Origin: Rhodospirillales bacterium
GTDB lineage: Bacteria; Pseudomonadota; Alphaproteobacteria; Rhodospirillales_A; JACZKS01
Length of the DNA stretch: 15,285 bases
Reading direction: 5' to 3'
Assembly (NCBI GenBank): GCA_018648445.1
Contig: JABGRG010000097.1
Span: forward strand, 1 to 15,285
Position numbers and translations under genes: made by a program. How positions within the stretch are numbered: position 1 is the stretch's first letter; every line of letters starts with the position of its first letter. Shown here one piece after another: positions 4,643 through 11,149 of this stretch. The notes beneath the pieces are model-generated. The model saw only the letters and a list, made by a program, of their open reading frames with translations, was not told the DNA's origin and ran no database searches.

Positions 4643-7600
4643 CGCCGTCTCCGATCAAACTGAAGGGAGCCCAGAATATCGGATGCGCGTAGGAAAAGAC
4701 AATCCGCCCCTCGGCATCGACATAACCGGGTGCCTCAACCAGCCCCAGCATCGCCTCGCGCAGGGCCTGCGCGCGGCTCAGGTCCGGTTTCTCGGCCTGG
4801 CGGCGAAACAGATCGGTCGTCAGAATACGGGCCGAGGTCGTTTCCACCGGCCAATTGCTGACCAGCAGGGAGCGCGTCCCTGCATAGAAGAACGCGCGGC
4901 CCAGACCTGACACCGCTTCGGCGCCCGCGCCCCGGCCCGATCCCGTATTGCAGGCCGAAAGAACCACCCAATCGGCATCCAGGCGCAAGCTCAGAATTTC
5001 GCCCATGGTCAGAAGGCCGTCACCATCAACATTCGCCACATCGGGCGAACTTAAGGCAAGCGCGGGTTGGGCGAGGCCGTTGATATCGCCGGGAATCAAT
5101 CCATGGGTGGCAAAAGCCAGAACCTTGTAGCCGGAAAGATCAAGTGTCTTCACCGTTCGTTCATTGGCGTTCGTTCCCATGAAAACGTCCCGCGTCAGAT
5201 CGGCCTCCAACGCCAGCGCCATACTGCGAATTTCTTCCGCCGTATCGGTCAGCCTCGGCAGATCGCCAATTCCCGCATCGTTCAATCCGGCCGTTTTCGG
5301 CGCGGCCCGCAGATGAACGGGAATGCCGCGGGTGGCGACGGTTTGCCCCGCCGCCGGTTTCGTCTCGGCCGGTCGTGTCCCGGCGTCGCTGGCGTTGAAT
5401 ATGGGATCGCCAAACCCGGCAAAGGCCTTGCGCCCTTTCTTGCCTGCCGGAAGCGAACGAAGGGTTCGAAGCGACGCCACCGACGGCAGCATGGTTACCG
5501 AGTGCGACTTGATAAGCCACGGCACGTCCCGGTGATTGGAGAACAAGGCACCGTCATCGGGTTCCAGTGCGACCGGCTCGGTCGGCAGCAACGCAGGGGG
5601 CAGGTATCCCAGCGGACCGTGAGCCACGATCAGAAGATCTTTGGCGTCCCGCCATCCGCTCTCGACCGGCACAAACAACTCGTCGAACAGCGAAAACGCA
5701 ACGTCGACTTCGAACGGCGGTATATCACCCAGGGTCGCGGCGTTGGGTTCCAGAGACGACCGAATTAGCCCGACCAAATCCTCAAGGTCCTCGCGGTCCA
5801 ACTCAGCTGCGGCAAAGGCGTACGCGCCTTCAGCGGGAATGGACCACACGAACGTCCTCTCGCGCCCCACATAGGTCGAAATAAGAGCCTCGCCGGGCCG
5901 CAGAACCGCGCGAGCTTCCTCAATGGTATCGGGTTTCGGGTTTAGCATGGAGGCGTATTCGGGAAACTTGGTTTCGATCTCGTTCATCATGGACGCGCGC
6001 GCCCCGCGAAGCGCGTCGATCTGAACCCTGAGAGCGTGAACCACATCCGCATCCTGCTGATCGGTGGGCGCGCCCAGAACGTCGGCCAGAACCGCATATT
6101 GCGCGGATATTTGCTTTTGTGCGTCCTGTTCGCGCCTGACCAGATCGGCCAGTTCCGGTGTTCCGGCGAGCGAACGGGCGCCCGAAGCGGCCACCGCCCG
6201 CTGGATCGAACGGTTTCGCGCAGCATCGGCCATGCGAAACGCCTCAGCCGCTGCATCCAGTTCAAACTCTGCCTCCAGATCGCTGCCCCGGATATCGGTC
6301 AGCACGCCGATATATCCTTCAAGGATCAAAGAAATCCATGTCTCGCTGGTGGTGTCGCCAGTCGTCTCGTCGTCGGCTTGCCGTGATCGGGTCAGAAGGA
6401 TCGGTACGGCCTCGCGAAAATGGACAAGCGCTTCGCGGGGCTTATCTGTTGCGGCGTGGGCCATAGCCAACAGGCTGCCCAGTTTCGCGGTGTTGAATTG
6501 CTTCTTTCCTGCCCTTTTCTTTGCTTTCTCATAAATATGAGGAAGCATGGCCAACACCTCTTCGCTTCGGCCGGTTCTGATCAGGGCAACGCTCAATGCC
6601 GGGGAATGAGCGAACATCTTTTTGAATAGAGCCCGGTTCGATTGAAGGTTGCTTCGTATCTGATCGAACTCGACCATGGCGCCGTCCCAGTCTTCCTGCG
6701 CCACCAGTATGGTGCCCAACAAGCGGCTCGCCTGGGCCGCTTTGCGTGAACTCGCCCTTGTTCCGATTTTCTTGTGGATATCAAGAACCGTGCGGATTAG
6801 TTTTTCCGCCTCATCCTCGCGTCCTTGCGCGTGAAGAACTTCGGCCAGTTTGCGCGCCACATCAGCCGTCGTTCCATTGTTCCGCCCCACCGTTGAAAGG
6901 ACCTTCAACAACCCTTCGCGGGCGACGACTTCGGCCTCGATCAGGCGGCCCTGCTTCAAAAGGATTTTGGCAAGGTTGGTCTTTTGCATGGGAAGCCATG
7001 ACGGATTTTTCTCTTCACCGATCCCGCTCTTGAAAAGCGTGATGGCGTCGCGCAAGCGGGCTTCCGCCTTCTTCCATTGGCCCTGCGCCTGGAATATCTC
7101 TATATCCATTCGCGCACCTTCAATTGCAAATTTCGCCCTCGCTTCCGGCGGCAAGCCGCCTCGCTTTCCGCTTATGCGCGCAATCAGCGCCTTTCCCCGG
7201 TCCCGCGCTTTTTGGGCGGCCTTGAAATTCCCGGCCACGATGTACAGGCGAACCAAACTGCGGTAGGCCACGGGCGAGGGCAAAACCTCGATGGCCTTTT
7301 CCATAATCCTGATGCCGTCCAGAAAACGACCGCTTCCGGCTTCGGCCTGGGCCAGCGATTTCAGAATGCCGTGGCGATCCTTGGGGCGCAATTTCGCCTG
7401 CGGCAGATAGGAAGCCGCCTTGCGAAAGTCGGTCAAGGCCTGATCCGATTTACCAAGCCTGGCCTCCGATCCGCCCTTCTTCCAATAGAATCGGGCGAGT
7501 TTGCTCGGATTGTTCGTGCTCGGAGCGGCCTTGGCAATCCGCTCGCGGTGCTTTCTGGTTTTTTCCGCCTCGGTCGTCTTTTGCTGATCGAGAATCGCCG

Positions 7601-7754
7601 AAATGTCGGTAATCGTGCGTGGCGGCGGAACAAACGCGCCCTTGGAAAATTCGGTCGAAACCTGTTTGGCCTCTTCAACCGACACCGTCGTCTGGCAAGC
7701 GCCCAGAACGATGGCCGTGACAAGGCTTAAACCAAACGTCAATCGGATTCGCAT
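4620..7754 (-). CDS. TPR-CHAT domain lipoprotein (caspase-like peptidase)
   Basis: The product has 1044 residues. The ATG at 7754 is chosen because GGAGGA lies 6 bases upstream and it opens a lipoprotein signal ending in the lipobox LGAC (Cys20). Gln at +2 suggests the outer membrane. Residues about 60-480 contain tetratricopeptide-type helical repeats (for example ARFYWKKGGSEARLGKSDQA, LAEVLHAQGREDEAEKLI). A coiled linker follows (AFRMADAARNRSIQRAVA). The C-terminal CHAT domain (about 640-1040) has both catalytic elements: FATHG with His884 and VVLSACNTG with Cys935. CHAT domains are clan CD cysteine peptidases related to caspases and separase; TPRs usually recognise the partner or substrate. 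Known CHAT proteins act in gene-silencing, killing and defence systems, but many TPR-CHAT lipoproteins have no known role. It lies between a FecR-like gene (31-base gap) and the SNase-like gene (overlap). Position in the envelope makes surface or periplasmic proteolysis likely. Confidence 0.9.
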   Translation of the reverse strand: MRIRLTFGLSLVTAIVLGACQTTVSVEEAKQVSTEFSKGAFVPPPRTITDISAILDQQKTTEAEKTRKHRERIAKAAPSTNNPSKLARFYWKKGGSEARLGKSDQALTDFRKAASYLPQAKLRPKDRHGILKSLAQAEAGSGRFLDGIRIMEKAIEVLPSPVAYRSLVRLYIVAGNFKAAQKARDRGKALIARISGKRGGLPPEARAKFAIEGARMDIEIFQAQGQWKKAEARLRDAITLFKSGIGEEKNPSWLPMQKTNLAKILLKQGRLIEAEVVAREGLLKVLSTVGRNNGTTADVARKLAEVLHAQGREDEAEKLIRTVLDIHKKIGTRASSRKAAQASRLLGTILVAQEDWDGAMVEFDQIRSNLQSNRALFKKMFAHSPALSVALIRTGRSEEVLAMLPHIYEKAKKRAGKKQFNTAKLGSLLAMAHAATDKPREALVHFREAVPILLTRSRQADDETTGDTTSETWISLILEGYIGVLTDIRGSDLEAEFELDAAAEAFRMADAARNRSIQRAVAASGARSLAGTPELADLVRREQDAQKQISAQYAVLADVLGAPTDQQDADVVHALRVQIDALRGARASMMNEIETKFPEYASMLNPKPDTIEEARAVLRPGEALISTYVGRERTFVWSIPAEGAYAFAAAELDREDLEDLVGLIRSSLEPNAATLGDIPPFEVDVAFSLFDELFVPVESGWRDAKDLLIVAHGPLGYLPPALLPTEPVALEPDDGALFSNHRDVPWLIKSHSVTMLPSVASLRTLRSLPAGKKGRKAFAGFGDPIFNASDAGTRPAETKPAAGQTVATRGIPVHLRAAPKTAGLNDAGIGDLPRLTDTAEEIRSMALALEADLTRDVFMGTNANERTVKTLDLSGYKVLAFATHGLIPGDINGLAQPALALSSPDVANVDGDGLLTMGEILSLRLDADWVVLSACNTGSGRGAGAEAVSGLGRAFFYAGTRSLLVSNWPVETTSARILTTDLFRRQAEKPDLSRAQALREAMLGLVEAPGYVDAEGRIVFSYAHPIFWAPFSLIGDGGGHRPTS

Positions 7755-7785
7755 GAAACTTCCTCCCGCGTTTGCGCAAGAATTT

Positions 7786-8493
7786 CTATAGCCCAGCAAG
7801 CAGTGCCTTGGCCTGGACCGTACAGCCCATGTCGGCCATCCAGGCCGCCCGGTGGGGATCAGTGGGAAGGTCCGCAGGAATCAGACGAAGAACCAGCTTC
7901 GACGCCGTTGCATTGCCCGAAACCCGCGCCAGATACTGTCCGCCATCCTTGATCACCACACCGTCGGGCCACGCGATTTGATCGGTTCCGGCAGCGATTT
8001 TAACGTTCGCCTTGCCGCCGGTGGGCAAGGCCCTGAGCGAAAGTGTCGCCGCCTTTTGGCTGGCCGCCCGCCAAAGAACAGGTTTTTCACCAGCCTTCAC
8101 GCACTGGCTTCCCGAACGCCGAAGATCGACGACCCAGGCGCTCGGCGATGGTTCGTTCTTAGCTGCCCGCATCAGGCCAAGCGCCGCCGACTGCGCCGGT
8201 TTGCCGCCAATCAGTTGCGCCAACGAGGCGATTAGGCCGTTATCAGCGCCGCCTGCCCCTTCCTTGCCGGGCGCGCCCGAATACGGGCCTTCGATCACGG
8301 ATACACTGCCGCTTTCCGAAATCAGCGTGATCTTGGCGCCCACGGGAATTTCAATGGTTTTCGCGTCATCAATCATCTGCCCCGGCGCAAGATTAACACC
8401 GGACGCCTCTATCACCACCATTTGCCCGGCCGCAGCAGGCTCCGGCGTCATCGCCAAAAACACCACGAAGATCAGAGACAAGGCCTTGCGCAT
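7786..8493 (-). CDS. Secreted FecR-like protein of unknown function
   Basis: The product has 235 residues from the ATG at 8493, with GGAGGG immediately upstream; a longer frame from 8523 adds 10 residues without a signal. Residues 1-22 are a signal peptide (ALSLIFVVFLAM, cleavage near AAA/GQ). Residues about 24-75 resemble the FecR beta domain: LAPGQMI, then IEIPVGAKITLISESGS followed by VSVIEGPYSG. The C-terminal half contains two Cys (131 and 224) that may form a disulfide and a repeated beta pattern. It is the first gene of the operon with the TPR-CHAT lipoprotein and the SNase-like gene. Such a partner could act as a sensor, scaffold or substrate for the CHAT peptidase; this is inference from order and spacing only. 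Confidence 0.75.
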   Translation of the reverse strand: MRKALSLIFVVFLAMTPEPAAAGQMVVIEASGVNLAPGQMIDDAKTIEIPVGAKITLISESGSVSVIEGPYSGAPGKEGAGGADNGLIASLAQLIGGKPAQSAALGLMRAAKNEPSPSAWVVDLRRSGSQCVKAGEKPVLWRAASQKAATLSLRALPTGGKANVKIAAGTDQIAWPDGVVIKDGGQYLARVSGNATASKLVLRLIPADLPTDPHRAAWMADMGCTVQAKALLAGL

Positions 8494-8602
8494 GGTCCCT
8501 CCAGTTCTTCCACCATACTCCAAAACGCTCTTTCTGGCACCCTTGGCCGAAAATTGCCCCGTGTGCTATGGTTCGAAAAAAGGACGTAGGGGAAAATCGA
8601 CA
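8494..8602. promoter_or_regulatory. Divergent promoter region between FecR-like/CHAT operon and glcD
   Basis: This 109-base spacer must drive the three-gene minus operon and glcD on the plus strand. A possible sigma-70 promoter for glcD is TTGGCC (8543-8548), an 18-base spacer, then TATGGT (8567-8572), with an AGGGGAA ribosome site at 8588-8594. The match to consensus is moderate. No operator was recognised. Confidence 0.35.
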
Positions 8603-10090
8603 ATGAAAATGCCCGAACCCGATGCAGGCGTCATTGCAAGGCGCGACGAAATCATAGCCACCATGCGCGAAATCGTTCCCGGCGAAGGGGTGATCGTCGA
8701 CGAGGACGAGCTTCGCGTTTATGAATGCGACGCGCTTTCGGCCTATCGTCAGCTGCCGTTGATCGTGGTTCTGCCCGAGACGGTCGAACAGATTTCGCGC
8801 ATCCTTCGGTATTGCGATGCAACCGGCGTCAAGGTGGTGCCGCGCGGCGCGGGAACGTCGCTTTCAGGTGGCGCTCTGCCGGTGGCCGACGGCATTACCC
8901 TGGCCTTGGGCAAATTCAACAAGATATTGGAAATCGACTGGGACAACCGGTGCGTCGTCACCCAGCCTGGCGTCACCAATGCGCGCCTGACCGAAGCCGT
9001 TCAGCACAGGGGCTTTTATTATGCGCCCGATCCATCCAGCCAGATTGCGTGTTCCATCGGCGGCAACGTGGCGGAAAACGCGGGCGGCGTGCATAGCCTG
9101 AAATATGGGCTCACCGCCAATAATCTTTTGGGCCTGCAAATGGTCATGATGAACGGCGAGGTCGTGCGCTTCGGCGGCCGTCATCTGGATAGCGAGGCCT
9201 ATGATCTGCTGGGACTGGCCACGGGTTCGGAAGGCTTGCTCGGCGTCATTACCGAAATCACCGTGCGCATCGTGCAAAAGCCCGAAAACACGCGGGCGCT
9301 GTTGATCGGTTTTCCCTCCAACGAGTCCGCCGGTGAATGCGTGGCCGCCGTCATCGCCGCCGGGATCATCCCCGCGGGAATGGAAATGATGGACAAGCTG
9401 GCGACCAAGGCCGCCGAAGCCTTCGCCCACGCCGGATATCCACTGGACGTGGAAGCCATTCTCATTGTCGAGCTGGACGGCCCGCAGGCCGAGGTTGATC
9501 ATCTGATCGCGCGGGTTGGGGAAATTGCCAATGCTTGCGGCGCTGTTTCGGTGCGCACCAGCCAATCGGAAGAGGAACGCATGGGCTTCTGGGCCGGACG
9601 CAAGGCGGCTTTCCCTGCGGTCGGCAGGCTGGCTCCGGATTACATGTGCATGGACGGTACCATCCCGCGCCACCGTCTGGCCGAAGTGCTGTCGGCCATT
9701 CGCCAGATGACCGGGCGATACGGGCTGGACGTAGCCAATGTGTTTCATGCGGGTGACGGCAATTTGCACCCGCTGATCCTGTTCGATGCCAACAATCCGG
9801 GCGAGCTGGAACGGGCCGAAGACTTCGGCGCCGATATCCTGCGCCTGTGCGTCGAGGTCGGCGGGGTGCTCACCGGCGAGCACGGCGTGGGCGTGGAAAA
9901 GCGCGACCTGATGGACACCATGTTCGACGAAACCGATCTGGCTCATCAGGAACGCGTAAAGTGCGCCTTTGATCCCAAGGCGCTGCTTAACCCCGGCAAG
10001 GTCTTCCCGACCCTGCACAACTGCGCCGAACTGGGCCGCGTGCATGTCTCGGGCGGACAGCCGCGCTTTCCGGATATCCCGCGGTTCTAA
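8603..10090 (+). CDS. glcD: Glycolate oxidase subunit GlcD, FAD-linked
   Basis: The product has 495 residues, matching the usual length of about 500. The ATG at 8603 is chosen because AGGGGAA lies 8 bases upstream; the upstream open frame is only antisense to the FecR-like gene. The PCMH-type FAD-binding domain comes first: VVPRGAGTSLSGG (78-90), PDPSS (142-146) and SIGGNVAENAGG (151-162). The C-terminal oxidase domain has HAGDGNLHP (His382) and LTGEHGVG (His427), then the characteristic end FDPKALLNPGKVFPTLHNCA and a short tail. GlcD oxidises glycolate (or D-lactate and related 2-hydroxyacids) to glyoxylate with GlcE and the iron-sulfur subunit GlcF, passing electrons to the membrane quinone pool. 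Unusually, glcE and glcF do not follow: the next gene is convergent after 10 bases. The partners may lie elsewhere, or this may act as a stand-alone 2-hydroxyacid dehydrogenase. Confidence 0.92.
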   Translation: MKMPEPDAGVIARRDEIIATMREIVPGEGVIVDEDELRVYECDALSAYRQLPLIVVLPETVEQISRILRYCDATGVKVVPRGAGTSLSGGALPVADGITLALGKFNKILEIDWDNRCVVTQPGVTNARLTEAVQHRGFYYAPDPSSQIACSIGGNVAENAGGVHSLKYGLTANNLLGLQMVMMNGEVVRFGGRHLDSEAYDLLGLATGSEGLLGVITEITVRIVQKPENTRALLIGFPSNESAGECVAAVIAAGIIPAGMEMMDKLATKAAEAFAHAGYPLDVEAILIVELDGPQAEVDHLIARVGEIANACGAVSVRTSQSEEERMGFWAGRKAAFPAVGRLAPDYMCMDGTIPRHRLAEVLSAIRQMTGRYGLDVANVFHAGDGNLHPLILFDANNPGELERAEDFGADILRLCVEVGGVLTGEHGVGVEKRDLMDTMFDETDLAHQERVKCAFDPKALLNPGKVFPTLHNCAELGRVHVSGGQPRFPDIPRF

Positions 10091-10100
10091 ATTTCGCGGG

Positions 10101-10310
10101 TTAATCCTCGTATTTGAACGACAGTTTCAGGCGCACGCGATAGGCCGTGATTTTGCCGTCCTCGACCTTGACGTCTTGCTCGACCATTTTGGCCACCCGC
10201 AAATCACGCAGGCCCGCTCCGGCCCGCTCCACGGCATTGGCTGCCGCACGCTCCCAACTTTCGGAACTTGAACCGATTAACTCGATGACCTTGTAAATGC
10301 TTTCGGGCAT
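10101..10310 (-). CDS. Dodecin family protein
   Basis: The product has 69 residues from the ATG at 10310, with GGAGGA 4 bases upstream. It matches the dodecin fold (beta-alpha-beta-beta): YKVIELIGSSSESWERAAAN, then AGAGLRDLRVAKMVEQDVKV, then ITAYRVRLKLSFKY. Dodecins form hollow 12-mers that store riboflavin or FMN/FAD and protect against flavin photochemistry. In characterised flavin dodecins a Trp in the second strand (LDWFEV) stacks on the flavin; here the equivalent is LRVAKM, so that Trp is missing and the ligand is uncertain. It is convergent with glcD, whose product is a flavoprotein; a functional link is speculative. Confidence 0.88.
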   Translation of the reverse strand: MPESIYKVIELIGSSSESWERAAANAVERAGAGLRDLRVAKMVEQDVKVEDGKITAYRVRLKLSFKYED

Positions 10311-10333
10311 GATTTCCTCCTCTGTGGTGGGTA

Positions 10334-10551
10334 TCAACACCCGGCCACGCATTTTGCGTTACCGTCGAACTGCATGGTCACGCCGCTAAAGGGCAGATGC
10401 ACCGGAACGCCCTTAACCAAGGACGCAAATTTAGCGGTTTTGGTGCCGTCTTGCAATTTGCCGCCCTTGGTCGCGACTTCGTTGGCGTGGGTGGGGATCA
10501 CCGCCTTGGGCTTGAGCAACACGTTCACCGCGAAGGCCACTTCTTCCGGTC
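10334..10551 (-). pseudogene. 3' remnant of a metallo-beta-lactamase-fold hydrolase gene
   Basis: About 72 codons remain on the minus strand. They read PEEVAFAVNVLLKPKAVIP, then THANEVATKGGK, then PVHLPFSGVTMQFDGNAKC and end VAGC. From memory this is the C-terminal part of an MBL-fold family whose full proteins are several times longer and carry the HxHxDH metal site in the missing N-terminal part. The reading frame is cut exactly where the IS6-type inverted repeat starts at 10552, so an insertion followed by deletion removed the 5' end. A GTG at 10540 could start a short peptide, but there is no reason to expect one. It lies 23 bases upstream of dodecin. Confidence 0.75.
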
Positions 10552-10568
10552 GGCTTTGACAAGTTAAC
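10552..10568 (+). repeat. IS6-type terminal inverted repeat, element A left end
   Basis: GGCTTTGACAAGTTAAC differs by one base from the terminal repeat of the 131-bp element (GGCTTTGTCAAGTTAAC). It lies 39 bases before a transposase ATG (10608), the normal arrangement of an IS6-type left end, and marks the point where the MBL-fold gene is broken. Confidence 0.8.
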
Positions 10569-10607
10569 TCACTGGCCCGGCCGAACTTAACGCGGTAGCT
10601 TCGGTGG

Positions 10608-10673
10608 ATGACCCAAATTTCTTACAAACGCCACCAATTTCCTCCATCCATCATCCAACATGCGATCTGGCTG
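10608..10673 (+). pseudogene. IS6-type transposase, N-terminal fragment (element A)
   Basis: The first 22 codons read MTQISYKRHQFPPSIIQHAI then WL, the typical beginning of an IS6-family transposase of about 230 residues (usually continuing YFRFTLSYRDVEDLLAERG). The match stops where the inverted repeat of the 131-bp element begins at 10674. The frame continues by chance to 10889 but has no transposase similarity. Confidence 0.75.
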
Positions 10674-10804
10674 GGCTTTGTCAAGTTAACTGATTGCAGG
10701 CTGTTTTCGGAATTTCTCGATGAGGCTAAGCTATTGAAATTGCATAGAGCAGCCATCGGAGATTTACCGGATTTCGTATTGAATCTGGTTAACTTGACAA
10801 AGCC
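10674..10804. mobile_element. 131-bp MITE-like element with perfect 17-bp terminal inverted repeats
   Basis: GGCTTTGTCAAGTTAAC at 10674-10690 is repeated as its exact reverse complement at 10788-10804. The 97 bases between are AT-richer than the surroundings and encode nothing recognisable on either strand. The ends are nearly identical to the left end of element A, so this is probably a non-autonomous derivative of that IS, or an internally deleted copy. It interrupts transposase fragments on both sides. Confidence 0.75.
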
Positions 10805-11090
10805 AGAGATAGTGAGTTTCACCGTTGATCCGGACGAAAACCTCGTCCAGATGCCATCTCCATTGTGGCAAACCCCGCATAGAAGCTGACCGCTTCTTTC
10901 TGATTTCGGCTGCAAATATCGGTCCGAACCGGTTCCACCAGGCCCGCACCGTCTCGTAACTAATGTCGATACCGCGTTCGTGGAGCAGATCTTCGACCTG
11001 CCGCAATGACAGGGCGAAACGGACATACATCATGACCGCCAGGCGGATGATCTCAGGTGAAGTCTTGAAATAACGGTATGGATTTGTCAT
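10805..11090 (-). pseudogene. IS6-type transposase, N-terminal fragment (element B)
   Basis: About 95 codons from the ATG at 11090 on the minus strand: MTNPYRYFKTSPEIIRLAVM, SLRQVEDLLHERGIDISYET, and WHLDEVFVRINGETHYLW. This covers the helix-turn-helix part and the first catalytic Asp of the DDE triad (in WHLDE). The remaining 130 or so residues, with the second Asp and the Glu, are gone because the 131-bp element abuts at TGG/CTTTGTC. The sequence differs from element A, so these are two distinct IS6-type elements. Confidence 0.88.
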
Positions 11091-11127
11091 CCACGGACGC
11101 TACGAAACCCGCCTTGGCAACTCAAGA

Positions 11128-11147
11128 CGTTTTGCCCTGACAATGCC
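11128..11147 (-). repeat. Terminal inverted repeat of IS element B
   Basis: Read on the minus strand, GGCATTGTCAGGGCAAAACG begins the element about 38 bases before its transposase start region. It resembles the other IS6 ends in the window (GGC-TTGTCA core). It lies 2 bases from the stop codon of the RND gene, so the element inserted right at the end of that gene. Confidence 0.65.
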
Positions 11148-11149
11148 CG

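Larger units (their letters stand above)
10552..11147. mobile_element. Nested IS6-type insertion sequence scar
   Basis: This roughly 600-base block holds parts of at least two IS6-type elements and a MITE-like piece. In order: a left end and transposase start of element A (plus, 10552-10673), a 131-bp element with perfect 17-bp inverted repeats (10674-10804), and the N-terminal transposase part and terminal repeat of element B (minus, 10805-11147). No piece encodes a full transposase, so the block is immobile by itself. The 8-bp target duplications expected for IS6 insertions are absent at the junctions checked (10544-10551, 10666-10673 and 10805-10812), which fits adjacent deletion or inversion events typical of replicative IS6 transposition. 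Confidence 0.8.

Noticed and set aside
8012..8602. Long N-terminal extension of glcD
   Set aside because: The extra 197 codons are antisense to the FecR-like gene and the divergent promoter; GlcD has its normal length from 8603 with a ribosome site.
8864..10045. 393-codon open frame on the minus strand
   Set aside because: Antisense to glcD, which is well supported by motifs; no recognisable domain.
10608..10889. 93-residue plus-strand protein
   Set aside because: Only the first 22 residues resemble a transposase; the rest is a chance read-through across the MITE-like element and the antisense of another transposase.
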